Positions 18,952 through 28,980 of a DNA stretch of 33,163 nucleotides are shown piece after piece. The stretch comes from Xanthobacteraceae bacterium (GTDB lineage Bacteria; Pseudomonadota; Alphaproteobacteria; Rhizobiales; Xanthobacteraceae), in NCBI GenBank assembly GCA_019745775.1, contig JAIESR010000015.1:1-33163 (forward strand). The letters run 5' to 3'. A model generated the notes under the pieces. It saw only the letters and a program-made list of their open reading frames with translations, was not told the origin of the DNA and searched no databases. Position 1 is the stretch's first letter; the number at the start of each line of letters is the position of its first letter. Position numbers and translations under genes: made by a program.

Positions 18952-19130
18952 TTTGCGGCAATTCCTCTTCCCCTCGTGCCGTTTGAGCCGTGTTGCAGCA
19001 GCGTCACAGCTGCCGAAAAATTTGGGAAAAAGTAACGATAGCAAGCGGTTTTGGCTGAGCTTGCCGGCTGTTTACCTTAATATTGTATGCGGGAGTTGGG
19101 GCCGAAGACGGCGCGTCGCCGCTCGCAAGC

Positions 19131-19164
19131 CTGGCAACGCTTAGGCACTGGCAACGCATAGGCA
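19131..19164. repeat. Tandem duplication of a 17-bp unit
   Basis: Bases 19131-19147 (CTGGCAACGCTTAGGCA) are repeated at 19148-19164 with one change (T to A). The repeat lies 20 bp before the L,D-transpeptidase ATG, inside the presumed 5' untranslated region. The rest of the 232-bp gap (18952-19183) is AT-richer around 19010-19090 but shows no convincing sigma-70 pair. Confidence 0.85.
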
Positions 19165-19183
19165 CAAGAAAAGCGGTTCGATC

Positions 19184-19702
19184 ATGTCGTATGTCCTTCG
19201 TAGCTTGGCGGTGATTGCCGCCACTGTTGTTTTTGCGGCCGTCGATACGGCCCAACAGCCCGCTCAAGCGCAGGCCACCGTCGCCTTCCGCGGCTATCCG
19301 GTCGGCACCGTGGTCGTCATGACCAATCAGCGGCGGCTCTACTATGTCGTCAGCGCGGACCGCGCGATCAGCTACCCGGTCGGCGTCGGCCGCGCCGGCC
19401 AGCAGTGGAGCGGCACCGCCTCCATCACCGGCAAGTACATCAGGCCGGCGTGGTCGCCGCCCGCCGACATCAAGCGCGCCAATCCGAAGCTGCCGAACGT
19501 CATCGAGGGCGGCTCGCCGCGCAACCCGATGGGCGCCGCGGCATTGACGCTGAGCGGCGGCGAATACGCCATCCACGGCACCAATCAGCCGGGCTCGATC
19601 GGCGGCTTCGTGTCGTACGGCTGCATCCGCATGCACAACGCCCATGTGCTCGATCTGTACGCGCGCGTCGGCGTCGGCACGCAGGTGATCGTCACCCGCT
19701 GA
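19184..19702 (+). CDS. L,D-transpeptidase (YkuD/ErfK family)
   Basis: A 172-residue secreted protein. A signal peptide covers about residues 1-30 (MSYVLRSLAVIAATVVFAAV, cleavage near QAQA). The YkuD domain follows directly, with the full active-site pattern: His131 in AIHGTNQP, then SYGCIRMHN with the nucleophile Cys147 and Arg149. It forms 3-3 cross-links in peptidoglycan or anchors outer-membrane proteins to it, in the periplasm. There is no LysM or other binding domain, as in many short rhizobial paralogues. It stands alone, after the acyltransferase gene (232 bp) and convergent with the radical SAM gene (50 bp). Confidence 0.93.
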   Translation: MSYVLRSLAVIAATVVFAAVDTAQQPAQAQATVAFRGYPVGTVVVMTNQRRLYYVVSADRAISYPVGVGRAGQQWSGTASITGKYIRPAWSPPADIKRANPKLPNVIEGGSPRNPMGAAALTLSGGEYAIHGTNQPGSIGGFVSYGCIRMHNAHVLDLYARVGVGTQVIVTR

Positions 19703-19752
19703 GCCGGGAGATCGCCGCTCAATCCGGACAGATAGAATGTGGGCCGGCTTGA

Positions 19753-21546
19753 CTACGCGTGATGCGGCGTCGGGACTTTGCCCGACGTCAGCTCGCTGAC
19801 CTTGCGGACATGCGCGACCTGGTCGCGCGCCGCCTGGTTGTGCGTGAACAATTCCAACGTTTCGGTCTCGTCGTCGCTGACCGGAGTGAGCGCCGCATCC
19901 ATGTACGGATTGAGCTTCTGCTCCGCGCGCGCCTGGCGGCGCAGGCGCTCGAGTTCGAGCCAGCGCGCACCGACGCGGACCGACTTCGACACCAGGTCCC
20001 AGGCATATCGGGGATAGAACTTCCACGCCGGCTCGACCGGCAGGCCGGGGCGGCGATCCCTTCGGTATTTCAACCGGAGGAAGCCCGCCTGGAGCGGGTG
20101 GACACCTTCTACCGGCACTGCCAGCGAAAACGCGGCCAGCACGGTCATCAGCCGCGGTGCGCCGCGTCCCCCGAGCGCATAGGTCCGGCGGAAGACCGTC
20201 AGCATGTGCTCGCGCGTGTAATAGGCCGACCAGGCCTGGCGATAGACCTCGAGCCACTGATCGTGCGTCATGCGCGCATGGCCGGTCGTGACGTGTTCGA
20301 GGTCGTACTTGTTCATGTCGGGGTCCATCCAGACCCCCTTCTGCCAGAGGAGCTTGTGGTCCTCCGACCCGGGCAGCGGCGTCAGGCAGAAAAACTCGAG
20401 GATATCGATCGGCAATTCCTTCTTGATGATCTCGATGTCCTGAAGGATCGACTCCGGCGTATCGTTCGGGAAGCCGAGGATATAGCCGGCATAGAGAATG
20501 ACGCCGGCATTCTTCCAGGCCAGCATCATCTTGCGATAGTCGGTGATCTTGTTCTGCCGCTTCTTGGCGCCGAGCAGGTTGTCCGGGTTGATGTTCTCGA
20601 GCCCGATGAACACCTTGTGCACGCCGGCGCGCGCCGCCTTCTCGATGAAGTTCGGCAGCTTGTGGCAGGCGGTGTCGACCTGGATGATCAGCCGCAGTTT
20701 GATGTTGTCGCGCTCGCGGAGCTCGATCAACCGGTCGAATATCTGCTCCCAGTCCTTGTTGCGCGCGAAGTTGTCGTCGGTGATGAAGAAGCGGTGAATG
20801 CCATCCGCCAGGTGCCGCCGAACCAGCCGTTCGATGTCATCCGGGCTGCGCCGGCGGGACTTGCGCCCCTGCACGTTGATGATGGTGCAGAACGAACACT
20901 GGAACGGGCAGCCGCGCCCGGCATCGAAGCTCGCGTAACTCTCGTAGACACGTTCGATGGTATCGCGCGGCAGGAACGGCGTCGGCGCCGCTTCGATGTC
21001 CGGGAGATCGTTGACGAAGTCGTAGACCGGCTTGAGCGTGCGGGTGGCGGCCGCCTGCAAGATATCGTCGAAGCGGCCTTCCGCCTCGCCCGCGAACAGG
21101 GTGCAGCCGATGTCGACCGCCTCGCGCAGATCGGCCGGCATCTCCGGGATCATCGCCAAAAGCCCGGAGACGTGGAAACCGCCGATCACAACAGGGATGT
21201 CGGCGGCACGAAACCGCCGCGCCATGTCCATGGCGCGCGGAAACTGATTCGACTGCACGCCGATCAGTCCAACCATCCCGAAGCCGTCATGCTGCCGGAT
21301 CCGGTCAATGATCCCGCCTACCTGGACGCGCGTGTTGGTCTCGTCGCAGGCGGAGATGTCGATCTCCACCTCAGGCCCGAGCAGGCGACGATCGGCGGCG
21401 TCGCGGGCCAGCGCGTAGACGCACGACAGTGAATTGGACGGGATCAGGGAGATGCGCCACTGCACGACGTAACCGTCGTCGTCGTAGTGCGACGGCTTGA
21501 TCAACACGAGCTGAAAGCGGCGCTTGATTGCGGATGGCGCCAGCAC
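19753..21546 (-). CDS. B12-binding-type radical SAM protein
   Basis: A 597-residue protein. Residues 1-160 form a cobalamin-binding-like Rossmann domain with the [13 protein letters not shown] motif at 117-129. The radical SAM core follows, with [11 protein letters not shown], in which Cys213, Cys217 and Cys220 hold the 4Fe-4S cluster. Later landmarks are [27 protein letters not shown] and [16 protein letters not shown]. After about residue 440 comes a family-specific C-terminal region. Similar proteins include hopanoid and bacteriochlorophyll methylases and many of unknown substrate; I cannot choose among them. The start is GTG at 21546, supported by a GGGAGGGGGGC ribosome site. It stands alone, divergent from htpX. 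Confidence 0.9.
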   Translation of the reverse strand: MLAPSAIKRRFQLVLIKPSHYDDDGYVVQWRISLIPSNSLSCVYALARDAADRRLLGPEVEIDISACDETNTRVQVGGIIDRIRQHDGFGMVGLIGVQSNQFPRAMDMARRFRAADIPVVIGGFHVSGLLAMIPEMPADLREAVDIGCTLFAGEAEGRFDDILQAAATRTLKPVYDFVNDLPDIEAAPTPFLPRDTIERVYESYASFDAGRGCPFQCSFCTIINVQGRKSRRRSPDDIERLVRRHLADGIHRFFITDDNFARNKDWEQIFDRLIELRERDNIKLRLIIQVDTACHKLPNFIEKAARAGVHKVFIGLENINPDNLLGAKKRQNKITDYRKMMLAWKNAGVILYAGYILGFPNDTPESILQDIEIIKKELPIDILEFFCLTPLPGSEDHKLLWQKGVWMDPDMNKYDLEHVTTGHARMTHDQWLEVYRQAWSAYYTREHMLTVFRRTYALGGRGAPRLMTVLAAFSLAVPVEGVHPLQAGFLRLKYRRDRRPGLPVEPAWKFYPRYAWDLVSKSVRVGARWLELERLRRQARAEQKLNPYMDAALTPVSDDETETLELFTHNQAARDQVAHVRKVSELTSGKVPTPHHA

Positions 21547-21770
21547 GCCCCCCTCCCACGCAACCTTCCATCACCCACCGCATCGATGATCGCACAGAAG
21601 TTTGCGGGACAAGAAGCGGAATCGCTTGCGGCGTTGCAGCAAATTCGTATTGCTGGGTCCGTATTCCTACGATTGCAATAGCCCAGCCGGGTTACCATCT
21701 CTTGCCGCGGCGGCGCGACGCGCCGCCTTGGCCGGTTGCAGTTGCAACGATCGGCCGCTGGGAGAGCACG

Positions 21771-22724
21771 ATGAACTATATGCGGACGGCCATCCTGCTG
21801 GCGGGGCTCACGGCCCTGTTCATGGGTGTCGGCTATCTGATCGGCGGACAGACCGGCGCGCTGCTGGCGCTCGTGGTCGCGGCCGGCATGAACATCTTCA
21901 GCTACTGGAACTCCGACAAGATGGTGCTGTCGATGCACGGCGCCCATCAGGTCGACGAGAGCTCGGCGCCCGACCTCTATCGCATGGTGCGCGACCTCGC
22001 CGGCCGCGCCGGCTTGCCGATGCCGAAGGTCTACATCATGGAGAACGACCAGCCGAACGCGTTCGCGACCGGGCGGAACCCGGAGAACGCAGCAGTGGCG
22101 GTCACCACCGGCTTGATGAACTACCTCAACCGCGACGAGGTCGCCGGCGTCATCGCGCACGAGCTCGCGCACATCAAGAACCGCGACACGCTGATCATGA
22201 CGATCACCGCGACCATCGCCGGCGCGATCTCGATGCTGGCGCAGTTCGGCATGTTCTTCAGTGGCAACCGCAACAACAGCAGTTTCGGCATCATCGGCAC
22301 GCTCGCCATGGTGATCCTGGCGCCGATCGCCGCCATGCTGGTGCAGATGGCGATCTCGCGCACGCGCGAATACGCCGCCGACCGGCTTGGCGCGATGATC
22401 CAGGGCACGCCGCAGCCGCTGATCTCGGGATTGGCGAAGATCTCCAACGCCGCGCATCAAATCGAGAACGTGAGCGCGGAGAACAATCCTGCCACCGCGC
22501 ACATGTTCATCATCAACCCGCTCATCGGCGAACACGGCTGGGACAACCTGTTCCAGACCCATCCCAAGACCGAGAACCGGATCGCCGCCCTCCAGCAGCT
22601 CGGCACGGAGATGGGCATGGGCGGCGGCGCCAGTGGCTTCGGCAACGCTCCCCGCTCCGCCGTGCCGCCCGCCGGCACGGGTGGTAGCCCTTGGGGCCAA
22701 CGCCGCGGCGGTCCGTGGGGGTAA
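21771..22724 (+). CDS. htpX: Protease HtpX homologue (M48 zinc metalloprotease)
   Basis: A 317-residue inner-membrane protease. Two N-terminal helices (about 5-25 and 28-45) precede the catalytic [14 protein letters not shown], in which His130 and His134 bind zinc and Glu131 is catalytic; Glu200 in [10 protein letters not shown] is the third ligand. Two further hydrophobic segments lie at about 140-160 and 173-195. HtpX degrades misfolded membrane proteins along with FtsH. The ATG at 21771 has a GGAGAG site. The C-terminus ends in a Gly/Pro/Arg-rich tail after about residue 285. In the 224-bp divergent upstream region, CAGCAA (21637-21642) and TTGCTG (21650-21655) form a small inverted repeat that might be an operator; I saw no clear heat-shock promoter. 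Confidence 0.95.
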   Translation: MNYMRTAILLAGLTALFMGVGYLIGGQTGALLALVVAAGMNIFSYWNSDKMVLSMHGAHQVDESSAPDLYRMVRDLAGRAGLPMPKVYIMENDQPNAFATGRNPENAAVAVTTGLMNYLNRDEVAGVIAHELAHIKNRDTLIMTITATIAGAISMLAQFGMFFSGNRNNSSFGIIGTLAMVILAPIAAMLVQMAISRTREYAADRLGAMIQGTPQPLISGLAKISNAAHQIENVSAENNPATAHMFIINPLIGEHGWDNLFQTHPKTENRIAALQQLGTEMGMGGGASGFGNAPRSAVPPAGTGGSPWGQRRGGPWG

Positions 22725-22778
22725 GCGCACGGGAGCCAGGGAGCCCAGCGCCGCCTGCTTTCGTGGCGAGGCATTCGG

Positions 22779-24635
22779 TTATTGCCGTAGCAGTTCCAGC
22801 AGCATCGCGCCGTAGCGTTCCAGCTTGCGCGCGCCCATGCCGCTGATGCCGGCGAGCGCCTCGACGGTCTGCGGACGCGCGGTAGCGATGGCGGCAAGCG
22901 TGCTGTCGTGAAAGATCACGAATGCCGGCACCGACTGTTCCTGGGCCCGCGCCAGGCGCCAGGCCTTGAGCCGATCGAGCAGTTCGGCATCCGCACCGGA
23001 TATCGCCAGACCGCCTGTCGATGCCGCCTTCTTCGTCTTGCGCGCGCCAGCCTTGGACGCGGCGCCGCGGCGCGCTGCCACACGCTGCTCGCCCCTGAGC
23101 ACCGGACGGCTTGCCTCGGTGAGCTGCAGCGCGCCGTACGCAGCGTGATCGGGGCGTGCATAGCCCAGAACGACCAGCTGGCGGAACACGTTGCGCCATG
23201 TGGCGTCATCAAGATCGCCACCGATGCCGAACACGCTCAACCTGTCATGTCCCCATTCTGCCACGCGCTCGTTGCGGCGGCCGCGCAGGACGTCGATCAG
23301 ATGCACGGCGCCGAAGCGCTGGCCGGTGCGGTAGATGCACGACAGCGCCTTGCGCACGGCTTCGGTCGCGTCCCACGTCTGCGGCGGCTCCAGGCAGTTG
23401 TCGCAATTGCCGCAGTTGAGGGAGGCCTCGCTCGCCTCGCCGAAATAATCGAGCAGCCGGACGCGCCGGCAACCGGCCGTCTCGCACAGGCCGAGCAGCG
23501 CATCGAGCTTGACCCGCGAAACGCGCTTGAACGCCTCGCTGGCTTCGGACTGCTCGATCATCCGGCGCTGCTGCACCACGTCACCCAAGCCGTAGGCCAT
23601 CCAGGCATCGGCGGGTGCGCCGTCGCGGCCCGCACGGCCGGTCTCCTGGTAGTAACCCTCGATGCTCTTGGGCAAGTCGAGATGCGCGACAAAGCGAACG
23701 TCCGGCTTGTCGATGCCCATTCCAAAGGCGATGGTGGCGACGACGACGATGCCGTCTTCGCGCTGGAAACTCGCCTGATGCGCAGCGCGCGTGCCGGCGT
23801 CCATTCCGGCGTGGTAGGGCACGGCGCGCACCCCGTGCGCGGAAAGCCACGCAGCAGTCTCCTCCACCTTCCTGCGCGACAGGCAATAGACGATGCCCGC
23901 TTCATTCGCGTGCTCGTCGCGGATGAAGCGCAGCAGCTGCGCGCGGCCGTCGCGCTTGTCGACGATGGTGTAGCGGATGTTGGGGCGGTCGAAGCTGGAG
24001 ACAAAGACGCGCGCGTCGTTCAGCGCAAGCCGTTCGACGATCTCCTGCCGCGTCTGCGGATCGGCGGTGGCGGTGAGCGCGATGCGTGGCACGTCGGGGA
24101 AGCGCTCGTGCAGCACGGACAGTTGAAGATAGTCACGCCTGAAGTCGTGGCCCCATTGCGACACGCAGTGCGCCTCGTCGATCGCGAACAGCGCCAGCTT
24201 CGACTGCGCGAGCAATTCCAGCATGCGTGGCAGCATCAGCCGTTCTGGCGCAACGTAGAGCAGATCGAGTTCGCCGCCGCGTAGAGCGCGCTCCACCGCA
24301 TAGGCCGCGCCGCCGTCGAGCGTCGAGTTGAGGAATGCCGCGCGCACGCCAAGCTGCGTGAGCGCCGACACCTGGTCCTGCATCAGGGCGATGAGCGGCG
24401 AGATGACCAGCGCCGTGCCGTCGCGCAGCAGCGCGGGCAACTGGTAGCACAGCGATTTTCCGCCCCCGGTCGGCATGAGCACCAGCGCGTCGCCCCCGCC
24501 GGCGACATGCGCGATGATTTCCTGCTGTGCGCCCCGGAACGCTCCGTGGCCGAAGACCGTGTTGAGCAGACCGAGGGACGACGCGGCAAGCGCCCGCGAT
24601 GCCGAAGGGGACGCCTGAGGTGGGCTGTCGGGCAT
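22779..24635 (-). CDS. recQ: ATP-dependent DNA helicase RecQ
   Basis: A 618-residue helicase. Walker A is PTGGGKS (Lys60), motif II is [14 protein letters not shown], motif III TATAD, and motif VI includes ETGRAGRDG. The RecQ zinc domain has the cysteines of CETAGC and NCGNCDNC, a winged-helix region follows, and an Ala/Lys-rich linker joins an HRDC domain at the extreme C-terminus ([17 protein letters not shown]...[14 protein letters not shown]). It unwinds recombination and replication intermediates. The ATG at 24635 is chosen: the frame stays open to an ATG at 24740 with a fair AGGA site, but those 35 extra codons have low third-position GC and no resemblance to RecQ. The gene is divergent from rsmB. 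Confidence 0.95.
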   Translation of the reverse strand: MPDSPPQASPSASRALAASSLGLLNTVFGHGAFRGAQQEIIAHVAGGGDALVLMPTGGGKSLCYQLPALLRDGTALVISPLIALMQDQVSALTQLGVRAAFLNSTLDGGAAYAVERALRGGELDLLYVAPERLMLPRMLELLAQSKLALFAIDEAHCVSQWGHDFRRDYLQLSVLHERFPDVPRIALTATADPQTRQEIVERLALNDARVFVSSFDRPNIRYTIVDKRDGRAQLLRFIRDEHANEAGIVYCLSRRKVEETAAWLSAHGVRAVPYHAGMDAGTRAAHQASFQREDGIVVVATIAFGMGIDKPDVRFVAHLDLPKSIEGYYQETGRAGRDGAPADAWMAYGLGDVVQQRRMIEQSEASEAFKRVSRVKLDALLGLCETAGCRRVRLLDYFGEASEASLNCGNCDNCLEPPQTWDATEAVRKALSCIYRTGQRFGAVHLIDVLRGRRNERVAEWGHDRLSVFGIGGDLDDATWRNVFRQLVVLGYARPDHAAYGALQLTEASRPVLRGEQRVAARRGAASKAGARKTKKAASTGGLAISGADAELLDRLKAWRLARAQEQSVPAFVIFHDSTLAAIATARPQTVEALAGISGMGARKLERYGAMLLELLRQ

Positions 24636-24824
24636 GAACGGGGAGTTCGGTGATCCGGCAAGCCGTGTTGTTGCCGATGGTGACGCCGCAAACGTCAAGT
24701 TTTGCCCGGCCGGAATGGACAAACACGATGTCCGTATCATGGCATTCCTGCCATGGTCAAAATGCGAAACACGGGATCAAAACGATCGCTACCGGCCTAC
24801 GGAAATTCGTGCGACAGGGAACGC

Positions 24825-26159
24825 ATGAATTCCCGTGTCTCATCGCCGGAGCCGCAGGGCCTTGCCGCGCGCCGGATCGCCGCCGACATCCTCGACGGCG
24901 TGCTGCGGCGCGGCCGCTCGCTCGACGACCAGCTCGATGGCGGCGGTGCGCCCGCGGGCTTGGCGACGTTGCCGGAACGCGACCGCGCGCTGACCCGCCG
25001 ACTGGTTGCAACCGTGCTGCGCCGCCTTGGCACCTTGCGCCACCTGCTCGGCCTCTATCTGGAGCGCGGCCTTCCGGCCGCCGCACCGCGGGTCGAAACC
25101 TCGCTGCTCATCGGCGCCGCACAGATCCTGTGGCTCGACGTCCCCGACCACGCGGCGGTCGATCTTTCGGTGCGGCTGGTCCAGGGCGACCGCCGCGCCG
25201 GGCGCTATGCCGGCCTGGTCAACGCGGTGCTGCGACGCGTGGCCCAGAATGCGGCTCAGAAGTTGCGCGGCCTGGACACCGTCGCGCTCGACACGCCGGC
25301 GTGGCTGATGGCGCGCTGGCGGCGCGCCTACGGCGACGAGTTGGCGCGTTCGATCGCCGCCGCCAACGGCCAGGAGCCGGCGCTCGATATCACCGCGAAG
25401 GCCGATCCCGCGCAGTGGGCAGCTACGCTCGGCGGCGCCGTGCTCCCGACCGGATCGATACGCGCGATCGTGCACGGCCCGGTGTCGCGGCTGCCGGGCT
25501 ATGCGGACGGTGCGTGGTGGGTGCAGGACGCGGCGGCGGCGCTGCCGGCGCAGCTCCTCGGCGACGTCGCCGGCAAATCGGTCGCCGATCTCTGCGCGGC
25601 GCCGGGCGGCAAGACCGCGCAGCTTGCGGCGGCCGGCGCACGCGTCACCGCGGTCGATCGCTCGGCGCCGCGCCTCGACCGGCTGAAGCAGAACCTCGTA
25701 CGGCTCGGGCTCACCGCGGACGCCGTAGCTGCCGACGTCACCGAATGGCAGGCCGAGCCGTTCGACGCCGTGCTGCTCGATGCGCCCTGCTCCGCGACCG
25801 GCACCATCCGCCGGCACCCCGACATTCCCTGGCTCAAGCGCGAATCGGACATCGCCACGCTCGCCGCCCTGCAACGCCGGCTGCTGGCGCGCGCGGTCGA
25901 GCTCACCAAGCCGGGCGGTCTCCTCGTCTATTGCACCTGTTCGCTCGAGCCGGACGAAGGCCTCGCGCCGGTGTCGGAGCTCTTGGCGGGCGATTCTCGC
26001 GTTCGCCGGCGCCCGCTTGCGGCCGATGAGGTGCATGGCCGCGCCGAGTTCCTGACGCCCGCTGGCGACCTCCGCACACTGCCGTGCCAACTTCCTGATT
26101 CTAATCCACAAATGGCTGGGCTCGACGGCTTCTATGCCTGCCGGATCGAGCGTATCTAG
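24825..26159 (+). CDS. rsmB: 16S rRNA (cytosine-C5)-methyltransferase, RsmB/NOP family
   Basis: A 444-residue protein. Residues 1-145 form a NusB-like RNA-binding domain. The SAM-dependent domain follows, with CAAPGGKTAQLAA at 257-269, VDRS (motif II), DAPCSATGT with Cys322 (motif IV) and VYCTCSLEPDEG with the catalytic Cys372 (motif VI). It methylates a cytosine in 16S rRNA (C967 in E. coli). The ATG at 24825 follows an AGGGA site at about 24816-24820; in-frame upstream codons have atypical composition and are not used. It diverges from recQ across 189 bp and is followed 91 bp later by a heparinase-family gene, an arrangement I recall as common in Hyphomicrobiales near purH. Confidence 0.94.
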   Translation: MNSRVSSPEPQGLAARRIAADILDGVLRRGRSLDDQLDGGGAPAGLATLPERDRALTRRLVATVLRRLGTLRHLLGLYLERGLPAAAPRVETSLLIGAAQILWLDVPDHAAVDLSVRLVQGDRRAGRYAGLVNAVLRRVAQNAAQKLRGLDTVALDTPAWLMARWRRAYGDELARSIAAANGQEPALDITAKADPAQWAATLGGAVLPTGSIRAIVHGPVSRLPGYADGAWWVQDAAAALPAQLLGDVAGKSVADLCAAPGGKTAQLAAAGARVTAVDRSAPRLDRLKQNLVRLGLTADAVAADVTEWQAEPFDAVLLDAPCSATGTIRRHPDIPWLKRESDIATLAALQRRLLARAVELTKPGGLLVYCTCSLEPDEGLAPVSELLAGDSRVRRRPLAADEVHGRAEFLTPAGDLRTLPCQLPDSNPQMAGLDGFYACRIERI

Positions 26160-26250
26160 GCGAACCGTCGGTTGGCCGCCGTCACACCGTTCAGGTATGG
26201 TCCGCCCGCGGACGTAACGGCACGCCCGCTGTGAGGGAGCCTACGCCTCG

Positions 26251-28008
26251 ATGTCGCGCGCTTCGGTCGCGGAACGGACCCGATTGTCCGTCTTTCTCGC
26301 GCGGGGGATGGCTCGCAAGCTGCTCGGCCGGTTGACCGGGTTCTCGCTGGCGCGCCTGCCTTTCCTGCCGGGCGCGCCCGACCGGCTGCTCATTGCGCCG
26401 CAGGACCTGCGCACCGCCGACGCCACCCGAGCGAGCGAAATCTATGCCGGCCGCTTCTCGTTCGGCGGCAAGGTCGTGGTCTGCGATGCGCGCTCGCCGT
26501 TTGAAGTGAAAGCACCCTCCGACGACTGGTCGGTGGCACTGCACGGCTTCAGCTGGCTGCGCCACCTGCGTGCCGCCGATTCGGGCATCACCCGCGCCAA
26601 CGCCCGCGCGCTCGTCGACGAATGGATTTCGCTGCAGGGACGCGCCGAGGCCGCCGCCAAGCGCCCGGAGGTCACCGCGCGGCGGATCATCTCCTGGATC
26701 AGCCAGGCGCCGCTGGTGCTCGACGACTCCGATGTCCGATTTTATCGGCGCTTCATGCGCAGCCTCACGCGCCAGGTGCGCCAGCTGCGGCACACCGCGG
26801 CCGACGCCCGCGACGGCGTGCCGCGGCTCCTTTCGATGATCGCGCTGATGTATGCGTCGCTGTGCATGGCCAACCAGGCGCGCCACATCAAGACCGCCGC
26901 CAAGCGCCTGACTGACGAGCTCGACCGCCAGATCCTGCCCGACGGCGGTCACCTCAGCCGCAATCCCGGCGCGTTGATCGGCCTGCTGGTCGACCTCCTG
27001 CCGCTGCGAACCGTGTTCACCTCGCGAAATGTCGCGCCGCCGCCGCCGCTGATGGGCGCTATCGATCGCATGATGCCGATGCTGCGCTTCTTCCGGCATG
27101 GCGACGGCAACTTCGCGCTGTTCAACGGCATGGGGCCGACCCGCTCCGATATCCTGAGCACCATCCTCGCTTACGACGACGCGCGCGGCACGCCAGTCGC
27201 GAACGCCGCACACTCCGGCTATCAGCGGCTGGAGGTGAACGGTACCGTCGTGATCATGGACACCGGCCCGCCGCCGCCGATGCCGGTGAGCCAGGAAGCC
27301 CATGCCGGCTGCCTGTCGTTCGAATTATCGGCAAAGCTCAACCGCATCGTCGTCAATTGCGGCCTGCCGGCGACCGGCCGCGACGGCTGGCGACAGGTTG
27401 CGCGCGCTACCAGCGCGCACTCGACCGCGACCTTCAACGACGTCTCGTCGTGCCGCTTCATCGAAGGCGGAGCGATCCGGCGCATGCTGCAGGGCGCGCC
27501 GATCATCAGTGGCCCGCGCGAGGTCGAGGTCAAGCGCGAAGAGGCCGACGACGGGGCTCTGGTACTGCGGACGTCGCACGACGGCTATGCCGCCAATTTC
27601 GGCGTCATCCACCGTCGCGCCCTCGCGCTGTCGACCGACGGCAACCGGCTCGACGGCGAGGACGTGTTCAATCCCGACAACGGCGAGATTTCCGCCGAGC
27701 ACGACCAGTTTGCGCTGCGGTTCCACCTGCATCCGTCGATCAAGGCCAGCCGCCTCCAGGATTCGCATGGCGCCATGCTGATGCTGCCGAACAAAGAGGT
27801 CTGGACCTTCAGCGCCTATGAAGACCGCATCGAGCTCGAGGAGAGCGTCTATCTCGCGGGTAACGACGGCCCGCGCCGCACCGTCCAGATCGTGATCTAC
27901 GGCCGCGCCCGCAAAGTCGCGCGCGTGCAGTGGACGTTCTCGATGATCGCCGCCTCTCCGATGCCGGCGCGCCGCGGCCGCGGCGAGGAGCCGAAGCTGC
28001 CGTTGTGA
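26251..28008 (+). CDS. Heparinase II/III family protein
   Basis: A 585-residue protein of the alphaproteobacterial heparinase II/III-like group. The N-terminal half is an all-helical toroid-like region, with VALHGFSWLRHLRA near 90-105, RIISWISQAPLVL near 145-160 and DGGHLSRNPGALIGLLVDLL near 230-250. The C-terminal half (from about 335) is a beta-rich Hepar_II_III domain with HSGYQRLEVNGTVVIMDTG and HSTATFNDVSSCRF. Related lyases cleave uronic-acid-containing polysaccharides. Members at this locus in rhizobia have no proven substrate and lack an obvious signal peptide, as here. A GAGGGAG site precedes the ATG. Its TGA stop ends at 28008, and the convergent glycosyltransferase gene's stop begins at 28009, with no base between. 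Confidence 0.9.
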   Translation: MSRASVAERTRLSVFLARGMARKLLGRLTGFSLARLPFLPGAPDRLLIAPQDLRTADATRASEIYAGRFSFGGKVVVCDARSPFEVKAPSDDWSVALHGFSWLRHLRAADSGITRANARALVDEWISLQGRAEAAAKRPEVTARRIISWISQAPLVLDDSDVRFYRRFMRSLTRQVRQLRHTAADARDGVPRLLSMIALMYASLCMANQARHIKTAAKRLTDELDRQILPDGGHLSRNPGALIGLLVDLLPLRTVFTSRNVAPPPPLMGAIDRMMPMLRFFRHGDGNFALFNGMGPTRSDILSTILAYDDARGTPVANAAHSGYQRLEVNGTVVIMDTGPPPPMPVSQEAHAGCLSFELSAKLNRIVVNCGLPATGRDGWRQVARATSAHSTATFNDVSSCRFIEGGAIRRMLQGAPIISGPREVEVKREEADDGALVLRTSHDGYAANFGVIHRRALALSTDGNRLDGEDVFNPDNGEISAEHDQFALRFHLHPSIKASRLQDSHGAMLMLPNKEVWTFSAYEDRIELEESVYLAGNDGPRRTVQIVIYGRARKVARVQWTFSMIAASPMPARRGRGEEPKLPL

Positions 28009-28980
28009 TCAGGTCCGGCGCGTGTCGTGCTCACGGCGCCAGACGTCGCCAAGAATCCAGTCGAACGCCGAGCGGACGCGGTCGTCGAAACTATTTTCCA
28101 GATCGTCGTAGATCGATCTGAACCTGGACGTCTTCTCGGTTGCCGCCGCCAGTTCCTGCTCGTGCCATCCCCATATCAGCCCGGTATCCCGAAACCTCGG
28201 GTGATAGGTTTCCTCGTTGAAGTTTTCGTTACCGATGCAAATGACCGGGCAGCCGCAAAACAAGGCTTCGAATATTGCGATACTGCGCTCGAAGATGACC
28301 ATGGCACGGCTATGACGATAAAGTTCGCCAAGCTCGGCGTGCGAGATCGGCGTCTTTATCGACAACACCGCGCAGGGCGTGAGCCAATCAGGAAACGAGG
28401 CGGGATCGACGACCGCTCTGTTGGTGAATACAACGAAGCCGCCTCGCGGTGACGTGGTCGGCGGCGGGAAATAGTGCAGCCGATCGACAAGCGGCATGAA
28501 TAGATCGAATGAGCGAACGCCCGCCGGCGCGTGCTCGCGCGCGTGGTCGATGAAATAGTCGTCTTTCCCATAGCTCAATTCGGCACCAGGCATGAGAAAC
28601 CCGGGCCTGTTGAGCAGGTAACGCACGACGAACTTCGCGCCCCGCGGGTTTCCAACCGTGATTTCGGGATAGATCACGATCGGCTCCCGCCGTTGCCGCT
28701 TCTGCTCCCTGATGATTGCCGGCGTGAGATAACGCAACGGCACCCGCGCGTCGCTCTTGGCGGGACTGTTGATGATGAAAGCGTCAAATCCCAAGCGATT
28801 GAGGTGATAACACAGCAAGTTCATCGCCCGGATGCCTCCGGAGAGCGGGCTATAGGCGGGCGCGTCAATCCAGATCGGAAAACTCTGGCGGGTTGGCGGA
28901 CCAGTTGCCGGTGTACGGATCGTGTGACAAACGACCTTGCGTTTGAGACGACCAAGCCAGCGCCGCAGCAAATCGATCAC
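28009..28980 (-). CDS. Glycosyltransferase-like protein (GT-B type)
   Basis: A 323-residue protein. The C-terminal part has the sugar-nucleotide-site pattern FERSIAIFEALFCGCPVICIG (E...E spacing and following hydrophobic strand), typical of GT-B glycosyltransferases. The N-terminal part has PAYSPLSGGIRAMNLLCYHLN, resembling the glycine-rich loop of that fold. No signal peptide is seen. The start is placed at the GTG at 28980, which overlaps the TGA of the preceding PhyH-family gene (GTGA). The frame is open further upstream, but only inside that gene. Base composition is visibly lower in GC than in the heparinase gene. It is the last gene of a three-gene minus-strand unit. Donor and acceptor are unknown. 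Confidence 0.75.
   Translation of the reverse strand: MIDLLRRWLGRLKRKVVCHTIRTPATGPPTRQSFPIWIDAPAYSPLSGGIRAMNLLCYHLNRLGFDAFIINSPAKSDARVPLRYLTPAIIREQKRQRREPIVIYPEITVGNPRGAKFVVRYLLNRPGFLMPGAELSYGKDDYFIDHAREHAPAGVRSFDLFMPLVDRLHYFPPPTTSPRGGFVVFTNRAVVDPASFPDWLTPCAVLSIKTPISHAELGELYRHSRAMVIFERSIAIFEALFCGCPVICIGNENFNEETYHPRFRDTGLIWGWHEQELAAATEKTSRFRSIYDDLENSFDDRVRSAFDWILGDVWRREHDTRRT

Noticed and set aside
19759-21432. Long plus-strand frame opposite the radical SAM gene
   Set aside because: Antisense shadow; the minus strand holds the intact CxxxCxxC protein with a strong ribosome site.
21625-21655. Heat-shock sigma-32-like promoter before htpX
   Set aside because: CTTG is present but no convincing -10 element follows at the right distance.
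24636-24740. N-terminal extension of RecQ from the ATG at 24740
   Set aside because: It has a fair ribosome site, but the 35 codons have low third-position GC and no RecQ resemblance; kept only as an alternative start.
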